The notes beneath the pieces are model-generated. The model was not told where the DNA came from, searched no databases, and saw only the letters and a list, made by a program, of their open reading frames with translations. DNA of 28,845 nucleotides from JAZKIX01 sp040384645 (GTDB lineage: Bacteria; Pseudomonadota; Gammaproteobacteria; Burkholderiales; Burkholderiaceae_D). Position numbers and translations under genes: made by a program. Below are positions 22,640 through 28,845 of the stretch, in pieces. Each line of letters begins with the position of its first letter. Position 1 is the first letter of the stretch. The stretch is from the NCBI GenBank assembly GCA_040384645.1, contig JAZKIX010000087.1, positions 1 through 28,845 on the forward strand, in the 5' to 3' direction.

Positions 22640-24883
22640 ATGTCTAAGAAGTTGATACTTAAAAGATTAGTCGGTGCCATGGTGACAGCCACGGTTGTCG
22701 GCTTGCCCGTTATGGCGCAAGCGACGACCATTGGAATGACGACGTCCAGTAACTGGGGCGCAGGCTTTCAAAGTCAGATATTGATCAGCGACGTTACGGC
22801 ACCATTGCATAACTGGACAGTCAGTTTTAATGCCGGTTTTAACATTACGCAAATCTGGAATGCCAGGATTTTGAGCCGTGTCGGCACTTGTTATGTCCTG
22901 CAATATGAAACATTTAATCCAGACGTGCCAGTAGGCGGACAAGTTGCAATCGGCTTTCTCGGTACCGGTACTCCAACGGCGCCTAGCGCGTTTAACCTGA
23001 ACAGCTTAAGCTGCTCACCGACTCCTACGCCGACGCCGACGCCGACTCCTACGCCAACTCCTACGCCAACGCCGACTCCCACACCGACGCCAACGCCAAC
23101 TCCTACCTGTAACTTGGCATTGAACCGGACCGCAACTGCTTCATCTGTCGAAACCAGCGCTTTCCCTGCATCAGCCGCATTCGACAGCAGCACGACGACA
23201 CGTTGGGCCTCGTCATTCGCTGAAAATCAATGGATCACGGTCGATTTGGGCAGCGTCCAAAGCGTCAATCAGGTAGTGCTTCAGTGGGAAGCCGCCTTTG
23301 GACGTGGCTATAGAATTGAAACGTCGCTTGATGGCAATGTATGGTCTGTTGCATCCACCATTTCCAATGGCGATGGCGCTAGCGACACCGTGTCATTTAC
23401 TGCCCGCACAGCCAAATTTGTCCGGATGATGGGTACGCAGCGCGCCACCATCGCTGGCGCTCAATACGGTTATTCCTTGTTTGACTTCAAGGTATGTGGC
23501 GCAACCACACCAACACCAACACCAACACCAACACCAACACCAACACCAACACCAACACCAACACCAACACCAACACCAACACGTGTGCCTAATCCGTATG
23601 TAGGCGCAATCCAGCACGTTAATCCGGATTTCACTAGGTCAGTGAACGCATCGATCGCTGGCGCAGCCGGCAACACAGTGCTAATCCAAAAAATGAACAC
23701 TGTCAAGAAACAAGGAACTGCGGTTTGGATGGATCGGGTGGCTGCGATTGCAGGCAATTCCAGTGCACCAAATGGTCGCCTTGGCTTGGTAGAGCAATTG
23801 GATAGAGCGTTACTCCAGCAGACAAGTACGATGCCAACCGTCGTTACGGTGGTGATCTACGACTTACCAAATCGTGACTGCGCGGCAAGTGCATCGGCTG
23901 GCGAATTCGACGCACTCGCTACCGGAAGTACAGGTTTGGCGAATTATAAGTCGCAGTTTATTGATCCGATTTTTAACATTTTTGCACTGCCGAAGTACGC
24001 TGGCTTGCGCATTGCTGCTGTGATCGAACCGGATTCCCTACCAAATATGGTGACTAACGTCACTGTACCGACCTCTATTTGCGCGCAAGTCAACGCGAAG
24101 AAAGTTTACGATCAAGGTATTCAATACGCGATCAACAAATTCAAGACTCTGCCGAATGTGTATTTGTATCTCGATACAGCCAATTCTGCGTGGCTGGGCT
24201 GGGATACAAACGTCGCGCTGATGACGGAAAAATTGAAAGAAGTCGTCGGGCTAGTTCCCGGTGGTTTAGCTGCAATAACTGGATTTGTCTCTAATATTTC
24301 CAATTACGTACCAAGCGAAGAAACGTTCTTGCCAACGCCGTCGCTGACGCTCACAACCGATCCAAGCGGCCCGATCAAGAGTGGCACATATTATGGCTGG
24401 AATAATAATTTCGACGAAAGTGATTACGCAACAGCGATGGTTGCGCAACTCACAACCGGCCTGAATCCTTTCCCAAGTACAGTCGGCTTCATCATCGACA
24501 CAGGCCGTAACGGTTGGGGCGGAACAGGACGTCGTACGACGATCGATACTTCGCCATTGCTTGTCGATGCTTATGTTGCGTCGAACAAACTCGACAAACG
24601 TACCGAACGCGGACATTGGTGCAACCCGAGCGGAGCTGGTATTGGTGGCTTGCCGCAAGTAACACCGTTTGGCGCGACTAAGAAAGTGCATGCTTTTATA
24701 TGGGTGAAACCGCCAGGAGAATCTGACGGTGGCGCTGTTGGAGTCAACGCTGATCCTAATTGCACACCAGGGGCCACAACGGCAAATCCATTGCCTGGAG
24801 CACCTGTCGCCGGCGCCTGGTTTGAAAATCAGTTCAGGGAACTGATCAACAACGCTTTCCCTCCTATCGTGGGTACGCCATAA
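22640..24883 (+). CDS. Secreted multidomain GH6 cellulase (CBM2, F5/8 type C, GH6)
   Basis: This 747-residue exported glycoside hydrolase probably acts on cellulose as a cellobiohydrolase or endoglucanase. A signal peptide (residues 1-28, ending AQA) precedes a CBM2-like cellulose-binding domain (about 29-126), with W39, W59 and W73 at the positions expected for the binding face. A Pro-Thr linker (127-156) leads to a discoidin/F5-8 type C carbohydrate-binding domain (157-288), and a second Pro-Thr linker (289-315) to the GH6 catalytic domain (316-747). GH6 signatures are present: VVIYDLPNRDC (D408 and D413) and AAVIEPDSLPN with catalytic acid D465, plus FIIDTGRNGWGG and HAFIWVKPPGESDG near the C-terminus. 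GAGGAG before the ATG is a strong ribosome binding site, and an intrinsic terminator follows. The gene stands alone. Cello- versus endo-activity cannot be told from sequence alone. Confidence 0.95.
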   Translation: MSKKLILKRLVGAMVTATVVGLPVMAQATTIGMTTSSNWGAGFQSQILISDVTAPLHNWTVSFNAGFNITQIWNARILSRVGTCYVLQYETFNPDVPVGGQVAIGFLGTGTPTAPSAFNLNSLSCSPTPTPTPTPTPTPTPTPTPTPTPTPTPTPTCNLALNRTATASSVETSAFPASAAFDSSTTTRWASSFAENQWITVDLGSVQSVNQVVLQWEAAFGRGYRIETSLDGNVWSVASTISNGDGASDTVSFTARTAKFVRMMGTQRATIAGAQYGYSLFDFKVCGATTPTPTPTPTPTPTPTPTPTPTPTPTRVPNPYVGAIQHVNPDFTRSVNASIAGAAGNTVLIQKMNTVKKQGTAVWMDRVAAIAGNSSAPNGRLGLVEQLDRALLQQTSTMPTVVTVVIYDLPNRDCAASASAGEFDALATGSTGLANYKSQFIDPIFNIFALPKYAGLRIAAVIEPDSLPNMVTNVTVPTSICAQVNAKKVYDQGIQYAINKFKTLPNVYLYLDTANSAWLGWDTNVALMTEKLKEVVGLVPGGLAAITGFVSNISNYVPSEETFLPTPSLTLTTDPSGPIKSGTYYGWNNNFDESDYATAMVAQLTTGLNPFPSTVGFIIDTGRNGWGGTGRRTTIDTSPLLVDAYVASNKLDKRTERGHWCNPSGAGIGGLPQVTPFGATKKVHAFIWVKPPGESDGGAVGVNADPNCTPGATTANPLPGAPVAGAWFENQFRELINNAFPPIVGTP
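23507..23582 (+). repeat. Pure hexanucleotide microsatellite coding the second Pro-Thr linker
   Basis: The hexamer ACACCA is repeated without a single change for 76 bases (about 12.7 units). It encodes alternating Thr-Pro. The first linker (about 23017-23107) encodes the same dipeptide with mixed codons (ACT/ACG/ACA, CCT/CCG/CCC/CCA). The unbroken repeat should slip readily during replication, and each slip changes the linker by two residues without a frameshift. Confidence 0.9.
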
Positions 24884-24916
24884 GCAATTCAGGAGGATTT
24901 GTTCTGAAAGGTGACT

Positions 24917-24953
24917 AATCCTGGATAGCAGCGATGCTATCCAGGATTTTTTT
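24917..24953 (+). terminator. Intrinsic terminator after the cellulase gene
   Basis: ATCCTGGATAGC and GCTATCCAGGAT are perfect 12-base arms around the loop AGCGAT, followed by seven T residues in a row. It starts 34 bases after the stop codon and separates the cellulase from the downstream hydrolase gene. Confidence 0.93.
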
Positions 24954-25061
24954 ACCATATTTGCATTGGCAGATTTTCTATGGGATAACGATGGAAATAA
25001 AACATCAGCGCCGACTGGTTCCGGGTAGGCGATTTCCAATAGCGGTCCAAATTTTGAGAAT

Positions 25062-25760
25062 ATGGAAAATTACGTACTTGAAGCCCATGAAAACGCGCCA
25101 CTAATCGTCAGCTTCGCGTTTAATCATAACGGTGCCGATCCGACACCGTATATGGACTGGCGCTTGAATCACATTGAGCAAATGACGGGTAAAAAACTGA
25201 GCAAGTTGTATTTGCAAGATATGCGCTCATTTTGGTATCAATGCGGCGCCGACGGCACCGGTCAAAATGCCAATGAAACTGCCAGTTTCATCCGCAATAT
25301 CGCAAGCCAACTGAAAGCCTCCTCGATTACGACTTTGGGTGAATCGATGGGTGGGTACGCGGCACTGTCAATCGGGATTTTGGCTGAAGTCGATAGCATT
25401 ATTGCCTTTGCACCGATTTCATTTTTCAATCAGCAACAAGCTTTGCAATTTGCAGATTTACGCTATATCTGGAAGATGCTGGAATCGAATTGTCTCTATC
25501 CGACGGCGACTGCCGATATCGGGACATTAGCCAACTATAGAAAATTTAACGGCAAGGCCACTGTCGCCTATGGCATGCAGCCCGAATTGAAGCACGTCGA
25601 TTCCACCACCTTTGACGCGGTGCATGCGTGGCGCATCAAAAGCTATTTTCCTAGCGTGAATTTAGAAGGATTCCCGCAATCAGGCCATCTGGTAGCCGCA
25701 CATTTAAAAGACATCGGTCTATTGGACAAATTTTTAATCGACCGCATTCCCAGCCTATAA
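25062..25760 (+). CDS. Alpha/beta-hydrolase-fold protein of unknown role
   Basis: This 232-residue protein has the nucleophile elbow GESMGGYAAL (serine near residue 95), a preceding beta strand, and a late histidine in QSGHLVAAHL near residue 211. These fit the Ser-Asp-His triad of the alpha/beta-hydrolase fold. There is no signal peptide, so it is cytoplasmic. I do not recognise a specific family or substrate. It opens MENYVLEAHENAPLIVSFAF, and proteins of this kind are found beside polysaccharide and glycosyltransferase genes, which also lie next to it here. It converges on gmd with only 13 bases between the stop codons. A weak GAG before the ATG is the only ribosome binding signal. It might be an esterase acting on glycans, but this is a guess. 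Confidence 0.75.
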   Translation: MENYVLEAHENAPLIVSFAFNHNGADPTPYMDWRLNHIEQMTGKKLSKLYLQDMRSFWYQCGADGTGQNANETASFIRNIASQLKASSITTLGESMGGYAALSIGILAEVDSIIAFAPISFFNQQQALQFADLRYIWKMLESNCLYPTATADIGTLANYRKFNGKATVAYGMQPELKHVDSTTFDAVHAWRIKSYFPSVNLEGFPQSGHLVAAHLKDIGLLDKFLIDRIPSL

Positions 25761-25773
25761 CCATGTGCAGCGA

Positions 25774-26745
25774 TCAAGACGCGCGATGCCGCTCCATACG
25801 GGCGGCGTGTTCGCACATCGAGTCGATCACGCCATCGATATCTTTAGTCGCTTGCCAGCCCAGAATCGTGCGCGCCTTGCCAGGGTCGGCCTTGCCCAGT
25901 AGGATATCGGCCGGTCGCAATAATTGGGCATCACTGACCGCATGTTCCTGCCACACAAGATTAAAGTAGGCAAAAACCTGTTGTACAAAATAATGTAAGG
26001 ATTCGGTGCGGCCGGTGGCAACCACAAAATCCGTAGCCTCATCCTGCTGCAACATACGCCACATGGCGTCGACATAATCGGGAGCCCAGCCCCAATCCCT
26101 GCTTACGTCCAAATTGCCCAACGATAAGGATTCTGTGCTGCCGCGCGCGATCCGAGCCGCAGCTTGGACAATTTTTTGCGTGACAAAACGTGCCGGGCGT
26201 AGCGGGGATTCGTGATTAAATAAAATACCGGTGCAGGCAAACAAACCATACGACTCGCGATAATTTTCTACCAGATTGTGCGCTGTCACTTTTGCTACTG
26301 CATACGGGCTTCTGGGTTTGAATGGGGTTGTCTCAGACGCTGCGTCACCCAAGGTATTCCCAAAACACTCGCCAGAACCGGCATTGTAAAAACGGATTGT
26401 CCGCCCTTCAAAACGAATTGCCTCTAGCAAATTCAAGGTGGCTATCGCAATGCTTTCTATCGTATCGACCGGCTGCTCAAACGAGAGGCCGACCGAACTT
26501 TGACCTGACAGGTTGTATATTTCATCCGGGGCGTATGCTCTAATGACTGAAAAAACGCTACGGAAATCGTGCGCCGCCATCGAGACGGTTTTGACATTTG
26601 AAAAAATTCCCAAACTGGTCAAATTATCGAACCTGGTAGTGAAAGCATCGCGTGACGTCCCGATTACCTCATATCCTTTGGATAATAAATCGCGTGCCAA
26701 ATAAGCACCATCTTGGCCGCCGATACCACAAATAAGCGCCCTCAT
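25774..26745 (-). CDS. gmd: GDP-mannose 4,6-dehydratase
   Basis: This 323-residue short-chain dehydratase probably converts GDP-D-mannose to GDP-4-keto-6-deoxy-D-mannose, the precursor of GDP-rhamnose, fucose or perosamine for surface glycans. Its nucleotide-binding motif is GIGGQDGAYLARDLL, the active site includes S124/E126 (NAGSGECFG) and Y148/K152 (SPYAVAK). The GMD-specific signatures ILFNHESPLRPARFVTQKI and LGNLDVSRDWGWAPDYVDAMW are clear. The N-terminal loop after the NADP site is shorter than in some GMDs. It follows the glycosyltransferase gene by 16 bases and is probably co-transcribed. The reductase or epimerase that would finish the pathway is not in the window. Confidence 0.88.
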   Translation of the reverse strand: MRALICGIGGQDGAYLARDLLSKGYEVIGTSRDAFTTRFDNLTSLGIFSNVKTVSMAAHDFRSVFSVIRAYAPDEIYNLSGQSSVGLSFEQPVDTIESIAIATLNLLEAIRFEGRTIRFYNAGSGECFGNTLGDAASETTPFKPRSPYAVAKVTAHNLVENYRESYGLFACTGILFNHESPLRPARFVTQKIVQAAARIARGSTESLSLGNLDVSRDWGWAPDYVDAMWRMLQQDEATDFVVATGRTESLHYFVQQVFAYFNLVWQEHAVSDAQLLRPADILLGKADPGKARTILGWQATKDIDGVIDSMCEHAARMERHRAS

Positions 26746-26761
26746 AATGGTTTCAACCAGC

Positions 26762-28837
26762 TCATGATTGGTCCAATAGATTGAGTTGATTCAAGCGTTG
26801 CCGGATCGCACTGGCCGTGCTTTGAAGGTTCCAATGGTTCAAGATAGTCTGCTGGCCGGCATCCGCTTTTTGCCGGTAGTACATTTTGTCATCCGCCAGT
26901 TTTGCCATATACCAAGCCGCCTGCGCAATATGAGGTTCTGCCCAAGACACATTGGGCTGATCGTACAGGTATTGGCCCTTCGCAATCGCAATCATGTCGC
27001 AATCGACCAAGCAACTATTCTCGTCCGACATGAATTCCAGATTGCCGGAATAAGCGGTACCGATCACTGCTTTACCTTGCGCCATGCATTCTGCCAGCCC
27101 CAAACCCAACCCTTCGGAGCGATGCAAAGAAACAAATACATCGCAGACACTTTGCAGACCAAATACTTGATCCCGCGTCATCAAGCGATCAATCAACACA
27201 ATGCGGGGATCGCGTGCGATTTGTTGCTGCAGCTCCAGCAATTTTTCTGGCCAATTTGCGCCGCCGTGCGACTTGATGATCAGACCAACGTCCTGCCGAT
27301 CCAGCGGAAACGCTTGTTGAAATGCCAGGATCGCCGCATCCGGATTTTTTCGTGCACTAAACGAGCCAAAATCAAATGAAAAGAGAAACAAAAAACGCTC
27401 TTTCGCCACTCCAAATTCAACGCGCTCATACTGACGCGACAACTCCACCTTGATCGGCGGTCGAATTTTAGTAACTGGTTTGTTGGTGAACTTGCGCATA
27501 GCTTGGGCTACAAACTCTGTTGCAACCCAAATTTCGTCAAGCTGCTCTAGCGCATACCGCCATTGTTCTGGCAGTTGCTCGGTTTCCCAATACCAGTAGC
27601 CAATTCGGTAACGTCCTGCAATCTCATTTTGCCCTAATTGCGGCAAAATATTTTTGAGCACGTCTGGGTTGACCATGAGCACGACAGCCGCGTGGCTGCA
27701 TTGGTCATGCAACCATGGATCCATGCTGCGGTCAGCGCAGCGCTGCGACAAATTCAAATCGACCGATCGCAGGCCGAACGGAATCGCACCGGCATGGCAA
27801 CTTTGCGCAATGCCTCTTGCGCTTTCAGCCAGGCCCATTTCACCGCTAAAGAACGATACCAAATCAAGGCCAGGATTTAGCTCCTGGTTTTTCAGGGCCA
27901 TTGCTGCTTGTGCTTCAATGCCGCGGGAAACAAAACACTGCAGCATCGTTTCCGATAAATATGGCAAATGATTCAACACACCAACCCTACACACAAACTG
28001 CAGATCCCATACCGATGGCACAGGCGCGAAAGGGTTACCAAAAAAATGGGTTTGCGCGTCTGGCCCGATTTGCGTTATGCGTCCATAAAATTGTTGAAGC
28101 GCGCCACTTTTTGTATCTGAAGAACGAAGCGTATCGATCGGCACCGTCAGGCAATGGCACAAAGCAGCCTCGACAAAAAAGGGTTCTGCCTCCAAAACGG
28201 CCTTTAAAGCAAAATGCTCTTCCATGGGGCCGGACGACGATTCGAAGCCATCCAATTTTTCAAACAGCTCCCTCGACAGAAATAGATTGCTGGCAGATCC
28301 CACCAAATTTGCCGATCCGAGTAATGCAAAGCCGGTCGTGTCTTCTCCCAATATGGCGCTGAAGGAGGCTGGCACCTGGTTTGTCAACCTATCTGCCAGC
28401 GCCGAAAATCCCCACTGCCCGCCCCTGCACGCAATACCGTCAACCAGTTTCGCAATACGCTCAGGATGATACAAATCGCCCGAAACCAATGGACTGATAA
28501 ATTGCCCTGCCGACTGGCGCACTCCCGTATTCAATAAGGCGGCCAAATCCAGGCTATCTGCCACCACTATTTGATACGGGAAAGGACAAGCTGCCAATTG
28601 CGTCTCAACACTGCGGTCGCCGCTTGCAACGATTATTTCCAGCACTTTATAGCTTTGCGCGTACACCGAATGCAGCGAAGCGAGCAATCCGTCAACATTA
28701 TCCGTACCGAGAATGACTCTAGAAACCAGCGGCGTTGCGTTTTGCACACCAGCGACTAAACCCGCTTTCCAGTTCGCATAAGCCAAACGTTGGCGTGCCG
28801 CATCAATGGCCCGATTACCCGTCAGTGCAGCAGACAT
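26762..28837 (-). CDS. Two-domain glycosyltransferase (GT2-like plus GT4), start uncertain
   Basis: This protein of at least 691 residues has an N-terminal GT2-like domain (about 38-230: VILGTDNVDGLLASLHSVYAQSY, then LEIIVASG and a SGDLYHPERIAKL region in place of the usual DxD). A linker leads to a GT4/GT-B domain: LVSFFSGEMGLAESARG near 340, LFLFSFDFGSFSARKNPDAAI near 490, and the E-x7-E nucleotide-sugar motif (EGLGLGLAE) near residues 575-583. Such fusions build O-antigen or exopolysaccharide, and the gmd gene 16 bases downstream could provide its donor sugar. The frame is open to the window edge (28845), so the ATG at 28837 may be internal to a longer protein. The N-terminal domain lacks an obvious DxD and may be degenerate. 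Confidence 0.82.
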   Translation of the reverse strand: MSAALTGNRAIDAARQRLAYANWKAGLVAGVQNATPLVSRVILGTDNVDGLLASLHSVYAQSYKVLEIIVASGDRSVETQLAACPFPYQIVVADSLDLAALLNTGVRQSAGQFISPLVSGDLYHPERIAKLVDGIACRGGQWGFSALADRLTNQVPASFSAILGEDTTGFALLGSANLVGSASNLFLSRELFEKLDGFESSSGPMEEHFALKAVLEAEPFFVEAALCHCLTVPIDTLRSSDTKSGALQQFYGRITQIGPDAQTHFFGNPFAPVPSVWDLQFVCRVGVLNHLPYLSETMLQCFVSRGIEAQAAMALKNQELNPGLDLVSFFSGEMGLAESARGIAQSCHAGAIPFGLRSVDLNLSQRCADRSMDPWLHDQCSHAAVVLMVNPDVLKNILPQLGQNEIAGRYRIGYWYWETEQLPEQWRYALEQLDEIWVATEFVAQAMRKFTNKPVTKIRPPIKVELSRQYERVEFGVAKERFLFLFSFDFGSFSARKNPDAAILAFQQAFPLDRQDVGLIIKSHGGANWPEKLLELQQQIARDPRIVLIDRLMTRDQVFGLQSVCDVFVSLHRSEGLGLGLAECMAQGKAVIGTAYSGNLEFMSDENSCLVDCDMIAIAKGQYLYDQPNVSWAEPHIAQAAWYMAKLADDKMYYRQKADAGQQTILNHWNLQSTASAIRQRLNQLNLLDQS

Positions 28838-28845
28838 GGCCAGTC

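Noticed and set aside
23507..23582. Tandem repeat considered as a CRISPR array
   Set aside because: It is an uninterrupted hexanucleotide repeat without spacers, within a coding linker.
23393..23757. Minus-strand frames with long Cys-Trp or Gly-Val repeats
   Set aside because: They are antisense readings of the hexanucleotide Pro-Thr linker of the cellulase gene.
24890..24912. AGGAGGA motif after the cellulase stop, suggesting a leader peptide
   Set aside because: No ATG or useful frame follows; the nearest TTG gives a two-codon frame ending in TGA before the terminator.

Overview
The window looks like a chromosomal piece of a betaproteobacterium, most likely Burkholderiales and close to Oxalobacteraceae. 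This is inferred from the gene families, the urt-ure gene order and the types of small repeats; no marker gene such as rRNA is present. It comes from a draft assembly, because ten N bases lie inside ureD.

Layout. (1) 1-8545 is a sensory and chemotaxis region: the 5' part of a multi-HAMP signalling protein (-), a REC-HisKA-HATPase-REC hybrid kinase (+), a stand-alone receiver (-), a CHASE3/GAF sensor joined out of frame to a CheR methyltransferase lacking its N-terminus (both apparently broken by one deletion), a REC-HisKA-HATPase kinase (+) and a methyl-accepting chemotaxis protein (-). (2) 8807-9610 encodes a small MscS-like/TM-helix membrane protein. (3) 9922-21909 is one unidirectional minus-strand cluster of about 12 kb, urtABCDE-ureDABC-ureEFG-ureJ. 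It imports urea by an ABC transporter, hydrolyses it with a nickel urease, and supplies nickel and maturation factors. It has a good sigma-54 promoter candidate in front of urtA, an attenuator-like hairpin between urtA and urtB, and a strong terminator after ureJ. (4) 22640-24883 encodes a secreted multidomain cellulase (CBM2, F5/8 type C, GH6) behind four 11-bp direct repeats. (5) 25062 to the end holds an alpha/beta-hydrolase-fold protein, a GDP-mannose 4,6-dehydratase and a large two-domain glycosyltransferase, probably part of a surface polysaccharide locus.

The most unusual feature is not a gene. An approximately 83-bp element occurs four times, at 2416-2498 (+), 6816-6896 (-), 12550-12630 (-) and 22322-22404 (+). 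All four copies share the same block order, with no length change across the 61 bases from the second conserved block to the end. An A/T-rich stem-loop lies at the 5' end and, in three copies, a GGGG/CCCC-type stem-loop at the 3' end. Three copies lie 13-59 bases after a stop codon, in the sense orientation of that gene. I do not recognise it as a named family.

Other repeats are frequent. A dRS3-like inverted pair with nested outer arms lies at 6447-6812, and an 88-bp palindromic element lies between ureD and ureA. A common GC-rich repeat has inserted in frame inside ureC, and a second foreign segment lies inside ureD exactly at the assembly gap.
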